Below, one piece after another: positions 1-6,081 of a stretch of 6,185 nt of DNA; the stretch's first letter is position 1; every line of letters starts with the position of its first letter. The position numbers and the translations under genes are program-made. The DNA lies in assembly GCA_023428035.1 (NCBI GenBank), contig JAEYZO010000567.1:1-6185 (forward strand), written 5' to 3'. Below the pieces are notes generated by a model, which had not been told where the DNA came from, ran no database searches, and saw only the letters and a program-made list of their open reading frames with translations. Source of the stretch: Pseudomonadota bacterium (GTDB lineage: Bacteria > Myxococcota_A > Polyangia > Polyangiales > Ga0077539).

Positions 1-1
1 C

Positions 2-3000
2 CTCGTCGCCGCCGTGGGCGAGCTCGGCGACGACGAGGTCGCCCACCACCTCGCCGAGGCCATGAACGACGGCCTGGCCTCTCCGCTCCCCGGCGACGAC
101 CCCGCGCGCGCCCCCTGGCGCTTCGCCCACGACCGCGTCGAAGAGGCCGCCTACGCCTCGCTCCCCGAGGCCGAGCGCGTGGCCGCCCACGCCCGCGTCT
201 ACCACGCCCTGCGCCTGCGCTGGGGCAACGACCTCGACGGCGAGCGGCTCTTCACCCTCTCGCACCACCTCTCCCTCGGCCGCTCCGAGATCACCCTCGA
301 CGACGACCGGCAAGAGGCCGCGAGCATCGCCCGCCGCGCCGCCACCGTCGCCCGCGAGGCCGCGGCCTACCGCGCCGCCCTCGACGACCTCGCCCTCGTC
401 GACGAGCTCCGCGGCACCGACGGCTGGGCCGGCCGCCACGACGAGCGCGTCGAGCTCCTCGTCGACCGCGCCGAGTGCGCCTACCTCGCCACGGACTTCG
501 CCGAGGTCGAGCGCGCCGCCGAGGCCGCCCGCGCCCTCGCCCGCAACGCCGTCGAGCGCGCCCGCGTCGAAGAGGTCCGGGTGCGCGCCTTCAACCACCG
601 GGGCGAGCACGCCCGCGCCGTCGAGACCGCCCTCGCCGCGCTCAAGACCCTGGGGCAGCACTTCCCCGAGTCTCCCGGCAACGGGAGCGTCATCGGCGCC
701 CTCGCGGCCACCCGCCTGAAGCTCGGCCGCCGCAGCGCCGACGCCCTCGAGGAGCTCCCCGAGCTCGAAGACCCGACCCTGGCCCTGGTGCTCAAGCTCC
801 TGGTGTCGTGCTCGGCCTCGACCTTCTTCGTCGCGCCCAACCTCTTCCCGCTCATCGCGTTTCGGGTGGTGCAGATCACCGCGGCGAACGGCGCGACGGG
901 GCTGTCGGCCTTCGGCTACGCGGCCTACGCCCTCCTCCTCACGGCGCACTTCGGCCAGGTCGAGACGGGGCTGCGCTTCGGCGAGCTCGCGCGGCGCACC
1001 GTCGACCGCTTCGGCGCCGAGGCGCTGCGCCCGCAGGTGGAGTTCCTCTTCAACTATTTCATCCGGCACTGGAAGGACCCGCTGGTCGACTGCGCCGCCG
1101 ACCACGCCGTCGCCGCGCGCCGCGGGCTCGAGGTCGGCTCGCTGGAGTACTGGGCCTACAACCTCACCGCCGCCGACGCCGCGGAGTTCCTCCGGGGGGC
1201 GCCCCTGGAGCCCCTGCTCACCCGCGTGCGGCGCTCGCACGAGCAGCTGAAGGCCCTGCGGCAGACCAAGACCACGGCCTTCCACTCGGTCTTCGCGGGC
1301 ATGATCGAGGTGCTGATGGGCCTCGGCGACGAGCGCGAGCTCGTGGCCCGCGAAGAGGAGGTCCTCGCGGGCTACGCCGCCGCGGGGGACCTCAACGGCA
1401 CCACCAACATCCAGCTCTTCCGGGCGATCCGCCGGTCGCTCCTGGGCGACGCCCTCGGCGCCCTCGAGGCCGCGGGGCGCGTCGAGGAGCACATGGCCGT
1501 GATCGCCGGGCAGAGCTACCTGCCCGGGATGCGCTTCCACCAGACCCTGGCGCTCGCCGACGCGCTGCCCGCCATGTCCCTCGCCGACCGGGCCAAGGGC
1601 CACGTGAAGCTCCGGCGGCTGTGCAGCGAGCACCGGGCCTGGGGCGCCCGCGCGCCGGTGAACTACGGCCACCGCGCGACGCTCCTCGACGCCGAGCTGG
1701 CCCGCGTCGAGGGCCGGAGCGCCGAGGCCCTGGAGCGCTACGAGAAGGCCGTGAGCGAGGCCCGCGCCCACGACGCCGTGGCCGACCGAGGGATCGCCTG
1801 CGCCCGCGCCGCCGACTGGCACCGCTCCCAGGGGAGGGAGTCCGTCGCCCGCGCCCTCGCCGACGAGGCCCGGCGCTGCTTCGTCCGCTGGGGGGCCAAG
1901 GCCCTGGTCGACGCCCTCGACGCCCGCTACGGCGCCCCCTCGGCCCCGAAGAGCGAGAACCGCGCGTCGGTCCTGACGGGCACCACCAGCACCCAGCGCC
2001 TGGCGGCCCTCGACCTCGAGTCGGTGCTCAAGGCCGCCCGCGCGGTCTCGGGCGAGATCGAGCTCGAGGGGCTCCTGAAGAAGCTCGTCGCGGTGGTGAT
2101 CGAGAACGCCGGCGCGCGGCGGGGGGCGCTCCTGCGGGTGCACAACGGCGCGCTGCGCGTCGAGGCCGAGGGCCACGCCGACGGCGAGGTCGCCCTGCGC
2201 GGCGAAGACCTCGCCCGCACCGAGGACCTCCCGCGCTCGATCGTGCAGTACGTCGCCCGCACGGGCGAGACCGTGCTCCTCGAAGACGCCGTGGGCGAGG
2301 GGCCCTACGTCTCCGACCCCTTCGTGCGCCGGGCTGGGGTGCGCTCGGTGCTCTGCACGGCCATCTCCCGGCAGGGCGAGGTGCGCGGGGTGATCTACCT
2401 GGAGCACCAGGGCTCCGCGGGGGCGTTTCCCCCCGAGCGCGTCGAGGTGGTGCGGGTGCTCTCGGCGCAGGCCGCCGTGTCGCTCGAGAACGCCGCCCTC
2501 TACGACGACCTCAAGAGCGCGCTGCGACGTCAGATCTCGCTCACCGAGGCCAACCTCCGCTTCGTGCCCGGGGAGTTCATCAACGCCCTCGGCCACGACG
2601 ACATCGACGAGGTCGCGCTCGGCGACACGGTGCAGAAGGAGATGACCGTGCTCTTCTCCGACATGCGCGACTTCACGCGCCACGTCGAGGGGATGAGCCC
2701 GGTCGAGAACATCGCCTTCATCAACGAGTACCTGGCGCAGCTCGAGCCCGCGGTGATCGCGCACGGGGGCTTCGTCGACAGCTACATCGGCGACGCGGTG
2801 ATGGCGCTCTTCGAGGGCTCCTGCGCCGAGGCGGTGGCCGCGGGGGTGGCGATGCAGCGGAGCCTGGCGCCCCTGAACGAGCGGCGACGCGCGCGGGGGC
2901 GCATGCCCATCACCATGGGCGTGGGGCTGAACACCGGGGAGCTCACCCTGGGCACCATCGGCGGCCCTCGGCGGATCAAGTGCGGGGTCATCGGCGACGC

Positions 3001-3406
3001 GGTGAACCTCGCGGCGCGCATCGAGTCGCTGACGAAGAGCTACGGGGCGGCGGTGCTGGTGGGCGAGGCGACGCTCGCGAAGGTCGAGCCGGGGAGGTTC
3101 TCGGTGCGCGAGGTCGACCGGGTGAGGGTGGTCGGGAGGCTCGCGCCGGTGACGATGTACGAGGTGCTCGACGCGCTGCCCGACGCGCGGCGCGAGGCGG
3201 TGGAGCGCACGCTCGGAGACTGGCGCGAGGCGGTCGAGGCCTACCGCGAGGGCAGGCTCGAAGAGGCCCACGCGGCCTTCGGTCGGTGCCACGCGGCGGT
3301 GCCCGACGACAGGGTGGCGAAGCTGCGCTACAAGCGCTGCGAGCGGTACCTGAAGGCGCGCCCCGAGGGCGAGTGGAGCGAGGTCGAGGAGCTCACGCAC
3401 AAGTGA
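2..3406 (+). CDS. Multidomain signalling protein, 5'-truncated: ATPase/TPR-like region, GAF domain, class III nucleotide cyclase
   Basis: Residues are numbered from the GTG at 14, but the frame stays open to the window edge and the protein begins mid-domain, so the true start is upstream. Residues ~37-67 (FAHDRVEEAAY, then LPEAERVAAHARV) match the winged-helix end of the AAA_16-type ATPase module of large kinase/ATPase/GAF regulators; an N-terminal ATPase, perhaps with a Ser/Thr kinase domain, is therefore expected outside the window (inference). Residues ~75-640 are Ala/Arg/Leu-rich and helical, TPR-like. A GAF sensor domain spans ~670-830. A linker with RFVPGEF (~840) leads into a class III cyclase domain (~870-1050) that would make a cyclic nucleotide from NTP. 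Metal-binding D883 (FSDMRDF) and D927 (YIGDAVMALF) and transition-state N998 and R1002 (DAVNLAARIES) are present. The purine-selecting positions are S923 and G991 instead of Lys and Asp/Thr, so the product is uncertain. A helical tail (~1065-1130) follows. No membrane segment is visible. Confidence 0.9.
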   Translation, partial: LVAAVGELGDDEVAHHLAEAMNDGLASPLPGDDPARAPWRFAHDRVEEAAYASLPEAERVAAHARVYHALRLRWGNDLDGERLFTLSHHLSLGRSEITLDDDRQEAASIARRAATVAREAAAYRAALDDLALVDELRGTDGWAGRHDERVELLVDRAECAYLATDFAEVERAAEAARALARNAVERARVEEVRVRAFNHRGEHARAVETALAALKTLGQHFPESPGNGSVIGALAATRLKLGRRSADALEELPELEDPTLALVLKLLVSCSASTFFVAPNLFPLIAFRVVQITAANGATGLSAFGYAAYALLLTAHFGQVETGLRFGELARRTVDRFGAEALRPQVEFLFNYFIRHWKDPLVDCAADHAVAARRGLEVGSLEYWAYNLTAADAAEFLRGAPLEPLLTRVRRSHEQLKALRQTKTTAFHSVFAGMIEVLMGLGDERELVAREEEVLAGYAAAGDLNGTTNIQLFRAIRRSLLGDALGALEAAGRVEEHMAVIAGQSYLPGMRFHQTLALADALPAMSLADRAKGHVKLRRLCSEHRAWGARAPVNYGHRATLLDAELARVEGRSAEALERYEKAVSEARAHDAVADRGIACARAADWHRSQGRESVARALADEARRCFVRWGAKALVDALDARYGAPSAPKSENRASVLTGTTSTQRLAALDLESVLKAARAVSGEIELEGLLKKLVAVVIENAGARRGALLRVHNGALRVEAEGHADGEVALRGEDLARTEDLPRSIVQYVARTGETVLLEDAVGEGPYVSDPFVRRAGVRSVLCTAISRQGEVRGVIYLEHQGSAGAFPPERVEVVRVLSAQAAVSLENAALYDDLKSALRRQISLTEANLRFVPGEFINALGHDDIDEVALGDTVQKEMTVLFSDMRDFTRHVEGMSPVENIAFINEYLAQLEPAVIAHGGFVDSYIGDAVMALFEGSCAEAVAAGVAMQRSLAPLNERRRARGRMPITMGVGLNTGELTLGTIGGPRRIKCGVIGDAVNLAARIESLTKSYGAAVLVGEATLAKVEPGRFSVREVDRVRVVGRLAPVTMYEVLDALPDARREAVERTLGDWREAVEAYREGRLEEAHAAFGRCHAAVPDDRVAKLRYKRCERYLKARPEGEWSEVEELTHK

Positions 3407-3419
3407 GGGACCCCGGACT

Positions 3420-4727
3420 TCAGCCCGAGGTCGGAGAGGCGGCGCTCAGGGCGAAGTCGAGCACCCCCTCCCACACGCGGTCGAAGTCGCGCGCGGTGAA
3501 GCCCGAGGCCGACTGGAAGAGGTCGTAGGCGTAGTAGCGCCGCGCGGTGCCCGGGCGGGCCTCGACGGCGCGGTGGTGACCCATGATGTCGGCGTGGTCG
3601 CCGTCGACGACCACCGTGTCGGGGCCGTCGGGCCACAGCATCGAGGCCGTGTTCACCACGCCGTCGTTCTCCCAGGCCGCGACGGGACGTCTCCGCCCGT
3701 CGAGGGTGACCCCCGCGGCGTCGGGGGGCGCGACGAGGGGGCCTCCCACGCAGGCGCGGTACGCGAGGCGAAAGACGAGGTCGACGTCGGGGCGCGGCCG
3801 AGGGTCGGGCCAGGTGAGGGGGTTGAAGAGCGAGAGCGGGCCCATGCGCGCGACGCGGGCGGGGTCGTCGGGGCAGCGCGCGACGGTGGCGTAGGAGCGG
3901 GTGCGCACGCCGTAGCGCGACCAAACCTCGCGCTCGGCCTCGCGGCGGGCGAGGTCTTCGTCGGCGCGGTCGGGCTCGCGCACGGCGAGGTCGTCGAGGG
4001 CCATCGCGTCGGCGTCGATGTTGCGGGTCCAGAGCTCGATCTGGGCGTGGGCCTCGCGGGCGCTGGCGGCCTCGGCGGCGGAGAGCCCGGGCCGGCCGTC
4101 GTCGCTCTCGGCGAGGGCGTCGCGGGCGGCGTCGAGGATGCCCGAGCGCGCGACGCGGGAGAGCGCCCAGGTGGCGACGAGGGGCAGCTCCGAGGGGCCC
4201 GGGAGACGTCGCAGCTCGACGGCGCGGCGGAGGGTGACGCGCAGGGCCTTCTGGGCGACCGCGTGGTCGCGCACCCACGACGCGGAGTTCGTGCCGAGGT
4301 GCGGCACCGAGAGGAAGCACACCCCGCGGATCATCGAGAGGACGCGCTTGTCTTCGACCACGACGGCGTCGTAGCGGCCGCCGTCGACGTGCGAGACCCC
4401 CGCGCCGTCGCCCGCGGCGAGCCTCCGGAGGAGCGCTCGGATGTCGAGCCCCCCCGTGGAGTGACCCACCAGCACGAGGTGGTCGCCCTCGCGGAACTCC
4501 CTGCGCGCGACGCGCTTGGTGAGGTAGTCCCGCAGGCGCAGGGCGCGGGCGTGCACGCTCGCGGCGGGGAGGTTGTCGAAGTAGTGCAGCGTGACGCGTC
4601 GTCGCGCGTCGGGGCCGGCGTCCTGCCAGCGGGCGAGGAGGGGCGTGAGGCCCGCGTAGTACTGGAGCTTGCCGAGCACGTCGAAGCCGCCGAAGCCCGG
4701 CACCAGCACCACATGCACGTCGCTCAT
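3420..4727 (-). CDS. Lipase-like alpha/beta hydrolase, no signal peptide
   Basis: A 435-residue protein with an alpha/beta-hydrolase layout. The N-terminal strand VHVVLVPGFGGF (4-15) carries the probable oxyanion loop. The nucleophile elbow VGHSTGG gives S90. SVPHLGTNSASW (140-151) resembles the post-elbow segment of true lipases. ENDGVVNTASM (353-363) supplies the likely acid D355, and GDHADIMG (376-383) the likely base H378. The NDGxVxxxSM and DHxxxxG blocks recall the Bacillus/Staphylococcus-type triacylglycerol lipases, so an ester of a fatty acid is the likeliest substrate, but the residue assignments are inferred by eye. The segment ~190-290 is charged and helical and could be a cap or lid. 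Unlike secreted lipases it has no signal peptide or lipobox, so it probably acts in the cytoplasm unless exported another way. It follows the DUF488 gene by 46 bases and starts at an ATG with a full Shine-Dalgarno. The stop lies 13 bases from the convergent cyclase stop. Confidence 0.88.
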   Translation of the reverse strand: MSDVHVVLVPGFGGFDVLGKLQYYAGLTPLLARWQDAGPDARRRVTLHYFDNLPAASVHARALRLRDYLTKRVARREFREGDHLVLVGHSTGGLDIRALLRRLAAGDGAGVSHVDGGRYDAVVVEDKRVLSMIRGVCFLSVPHLGTNSASWVRDHAVAQKALRVTLRRAVELRRLPGPSELPLVATWALSRVARSGILDAARDALAESDDGRPGLSAAEAASAREAHAQIELWTRNIDADAMALDDLAVREPDRADEDLARREAEREVWSRYGVRTRSYATVARCPDDPARVARMGPLSLFNPLTWPDPRPRPDVDLVFRLAYRACVGGPLVAPPDAAGVTLDGRRRPVAAWENDGVVNTASMLWPDGPDTVVVDGDHADIMGHHRAVEARPGTARRYYAYDLFQSASGFTARDFDRVWEGVLDFALSAASPTSG

Positions 4728-4737
4728 CGGGTCTCAG

Positions 4738-4743
4738 CCTCCT
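4738..4743 (-). promoter_or_regulatory. Shine-Dalgarno of the hydrolase gene
   Basis: On the minus strand this reads AGGAGG (within GGAGGAGG, 4745-4738), a full anti-16S match, with 10 bases between it and the ATG at 4727. It fixes the hydrolase start. It is the only convincing Shine-Dalgarno among the four starts visible in the window, which fits this gene being translated from a transcript that begins upstream. Confidence 0.8.
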
Positions 4744-4754
4744 CCGCGTCGACA

Positions 4755-4777
4755 GTAGACCCGCGCGGGAGGTCTAC
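4755..4777 (-). repeat. Inverted repeat overlapping the DUF488 stop codon
   Basis: Perfect 7-base arms GTAGACC (4755-4761) and GGTCTAC (4771-4777) flank a 9-base GC-rich loop. In the minus-strand transcript the left arm contains the UAG stop of the DUF488 gene and the stem ends about ten bases before the Shine-Dalgarno of the hydrolase gene. There is no U-tract, so it is not a standard intrinsic terminator. It may be an attenuating, mRNA-stabilising or translational-coupling hairpin, or a protein-binding palindrome. The right arm also overlaps a TACTGT hexamer on the minus strand (4757-4752), which could be a -10 for the hydrolase alone. Confidence 0.5.
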
Positions 4778-5229
4778 ACGAGGCTTTCGGTGGTGACCGC
4801 GAGGTGCTCGACCTCGAAGCCGTAGCGCTCGGCCATCAAGGCCGCGACGCGGTCGCGGTGGCAGACCCTGTGGTCGGCCTCGAGGCACAGGAGGCACGCG
4901 GGGCCCTCCTTCGCGACGCGCGCGGCGTCGTCGAGGGCCTCGCGCGCGGCCTCGGTGTCGAGCTGCCGGTCGACGACGGACCAGAACTCCTTCATGCGCC
5001 CGGCGCGGGCGGCGGTGCGGCCCTCCTTCGGCGTGCCGAGGGCCTTGAGGTGCACGTAGCGCATGCCCGCGTCAGCGAGGGCGGCGGAGAGGGCGCGCTT
5101 GGAGAAGCCCGCGCGGCGGGAGTTGGGCAGCTCCCTCACGTCGATGAGAACGGCCACGCCGGCGTCGGTGAGCGCCCGCAGGAGCGCGGCCTGACCGCTC
5201 CGCTCGTAGCCGATGGTGTAGAGCTTCAT
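4774..5229 (-). CDS. DUF488 family protein
   Basis: A 151-residue protein, the usual size for DUF488 proteins, with the family landmarks in order: KLYTIGYERS at the N terminus (2-11), LIDVRELPNSRRAGFSK (28-44), KALGTPKEGR (62-71) and, near the C terminus, LLCLEADHRVCHRDRVA (113-129), containing C115, E117, D119, C123, H124 and R125. The family is widespread but its biochemical function is not settled; the conserved Cys/His/Arg cluster suggests a ligand-binding or catalytic site (inference). It appears cytoplasmic, with no signal peptide or membrane segment. The ATG at 5229 is chosen because the conserved TIGYERS motif begins four residues later; the frame is open further upstream to 5550, but that stretch is low-complexity and lies over the divergent gene. 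There is no Shine-Dalgarno; a TATGTT hexamer lies six bases before the ATG. It is probably first in a unit with the downstream hydrolase gene. Confidence 0.9.
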   Translation of the reverse strand: MKLYTIGYERSGQAALLRALTDAGVAVLIDVRELPNSRRAGFSKRALSAALADAGMRYVHLKALGTPKEGRTAARAGRMKEFWSVVDRQLDTEAAREALDDAARVAKEGPACLLCLEADHRVCHRDRVAALMAERYGFEVEHLAVTTESLV

Positions 5230-5235
5230 CGCGGG

Positions 5236-5241
5236 AACATA
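5236..5241 (-). promoter_or_regulatory. Candidate -10 element for a leaderless DUF488 transcript
   Basis: On the minus strand the hexamer reads TATGTT, followed by CCCGCG and then the ATG at 5229. If it occupies -12 to -7, transcription starts at the A of the ATG, giving a leaderless mRNA. This agrees with the absence of a Shine-Dalgarno. No good TTGACA-like -35 is seen at the normal distance. Confidence 0.5.
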
Positions 5242-5269
5242 GCGCCGCGCGCGAGGCGCGCCGGGTTGG

Positions 5270-5275
5270 TACTCT
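5270..5275 (+). promoter_or_regulatory. Candidate -10 element for a leaderless transcript of the membrane-anchored protein gene
   Basis: TACTCT followed by CGCGCG and the GTG at 5282, the same spacing as the divergent DUF488 start on the other strand. It predicts transcription from the first base of the start codon. No Shine-Dalgarno and no recognisable -35 are present. An in-frame TAG at 5240-5242 and the lack of other start codons limit the gene start to the GTG at 5282 or the next codon, GTG at 5285. Confidence 0.45.
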
Positions 5276-5281
5276 CGCGCG

Positions 5282-6037
5282 GTGGTGTCGCGGCGCGTGG
5301 TGGTCCCGGCGGTGGTGGTGGTGCTGTCGGCGCTGACGCTGGTGGGCGTGCGGATGCTGCTCGACGACACGGCGGCGACGCGCTGGAGCAACTGGCTCTC
5401 GGGCAGGGGCGACGCGGCCGACGTGCCCGAGGTGGTGGATGCCAGCGAGCCCGTGGCGGCGCCCGAGGTGGTCGACGCGGGGGGCGCGCCGTCGATGCCC
5501 TTCGTGCCGCCCGCGCGCACGGTGCGCGACCGCGCGGTGAGGGACGACATCCGGCGCAGGCTCTATCAGGCGTGGATGGCCTCGCTCGCGAGGGCCGTCG
5601 ACGCGAGCGCGGGGCGGGCCGACCCCTTGCGCGCGCCGATGCCCACCCTGCCCGACGGCCGCGTCGACCCCGACTACGTGCGCGACCGCATCAGAGAGGA
5701 CTTCGTGCCGCTCGCGCAGAGCTGCTACGACCAGTTGATCGAGCGGCGGCCCGGGGTGAGCGGGAGGGCCGTCGCGGAGTTCACGGTGATGGGCGACGAG
5801 CGCGTGGGCGGCGTGGTCGACGACGTGCGCGTCGACCCGGGCGACAGCGGCCTCGCCGAGACGGAGTTCTCCACCTGCCTGCGGGAGTCGATGTACACGG
5901 TGTCGTTCCGCCCGCCGCCGGGGCGGGGAACGCTGCGGGTGAGGTACCCCTTCCGCTTCACGCCCGATCCCCCGGAGGGCAGCGACGGAGCGGTGACTCC
6001 CAGCGACGCCACCCTCAGCGACGTCGCGGGGGATTGA
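5282..6037 (+). CDS. Membrane-anchored protein with AgmX/PglI- or TonB-C-like C-terminal domain
   Basis: A 251-residue protein. Residues ~6-27 (VVVPAVVVVLSALTLVGV and on) form one hydrophobic N-terminal segment after a short basic start, so it is probably an inner-membrane anchor or uncleaved signal with the rest in the periplasm. Residues ~30-85 are a Pro/Ala/Asp/Val-rich linker that repeats PEVVDA twice, 12 residues apart. Residues ~135-235 have the pattern of the AgmX/PglI C-terminal or TonB-C-like fold common in myxobacteria: a helix with SCYDQLIERRPGVSG, a strand with VAEFTVMGDERVGGVVDDV, then STCLRESMYTVSFRPPPGRG and a final LRVRYPFRF strand. C148 and C199 could form a disulfide (inference). 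Related proteins occur in gliding-motility and energy-transducing envelope complexes, but nothing here shows this protein's partner. The start is GTG without a Shine-Dalgarno. A lipoprotein gene follows 44 bases downstream on the same strand. Confidence 0.8.
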   Translation: MVSRRVVVPAVVVVLSALTLVGVRMLLDDTAATRWSNWLSGRGDAADVPEVVDASEPVAAPEVVDAGGAPSMPFVPPARTVRDRAVRDDIRRRLYQAWMASLARAVDASAGRADPLRAPMPTLPDGRVDPDYVRDRIREDFVPLAQSCYDQLIERRPGVSGRAVAEFTVMGDERVGGVVDDVRVDPGDSGLAETEFSTCLRESMYTVSFRPPPGRGTLRVRYPFRFTPDPPEGSDGAVTPSDATLSDVAGD

Positions 6038-6068
6038 GCGCCGTGTCGCGTTCTCCGCGCGAGGCAAC

Positions 6069-6074
6069 TACGAT
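6069..6074 (+). promoter_or_regulatory. Candidate -10 element for a near-leaderless lipoprotein transcript
   Basis: TACGAT is followed by seven bases (CCGCGGG) and the ATG at 6082, so the transcript would begin at the A of the ATG or one base before it. The 44-base gap after the previous stop contains no Shine-Dalgarno. No clear -35 is visible. Confidence 0.4.
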
Positions 6075-6081
6075 CCGCGGG

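Noticed and set aside
14..16. GTG at 14 as the real start of the cyclase gene
   Set aside because: The frame is open to the window edge and the protein begins inside a domain, so the GTG is only the first start-like codon in view.
2000..2900. Replication origin at the GC-skew change
   Set aside because: No AT-rich unwinding region, DnaA-box cluster or dnaA/dnaN neighbours are visible, and the change lies inside an intact coding gene. Only the skew itself is reported.
475..3528. A 1017-codon open frame on the plus strand in a second frame over the cyclase gene
   Set aside because: The translation is Arg/Pro/Gly/Ala-rich with no domain, whereas the overlapping frame has clear GAF and cyclase motifs. 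Long shadow frames are expected at this GC content because stop codons are rare.
3573..4796. A 407-codon plus-strand frame antisense to the hydrolase gene, and a 330-codon minus-strand frame at 3328-4320
   Set aside because: Both are low-complexity (Gly/Val/Arg or Arg/Pro) and lack recognisable motifs, while the 435-residue frame carries a full catalytic triad pattern and a good Shine-Dalgarno.
5426..5472. Repeat of CCCGAGGTGGT 36 bases apart
   Set aside because: It is in frame and simply encodes PEVVDA twice in a low-complexity linker; two copies are not a functional DNA repeat.
5230..5550. N-terminal extension of the DUF488 protein up to 5550
   Set aside because: The extra ~107 residues are Ser/Thr/Ala-rich and antisense to the membrane-anchored protein gene; DUF488 proteins normally begin at the KLYTIGYERS motif.
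5072..6067. A 331-codon minus-strand frame over the DUF488 start and the membrane-anchored protein gene
   Set aside because: The translation is His/Arg/Pro-rich without domains and overlaps two better supported genes.
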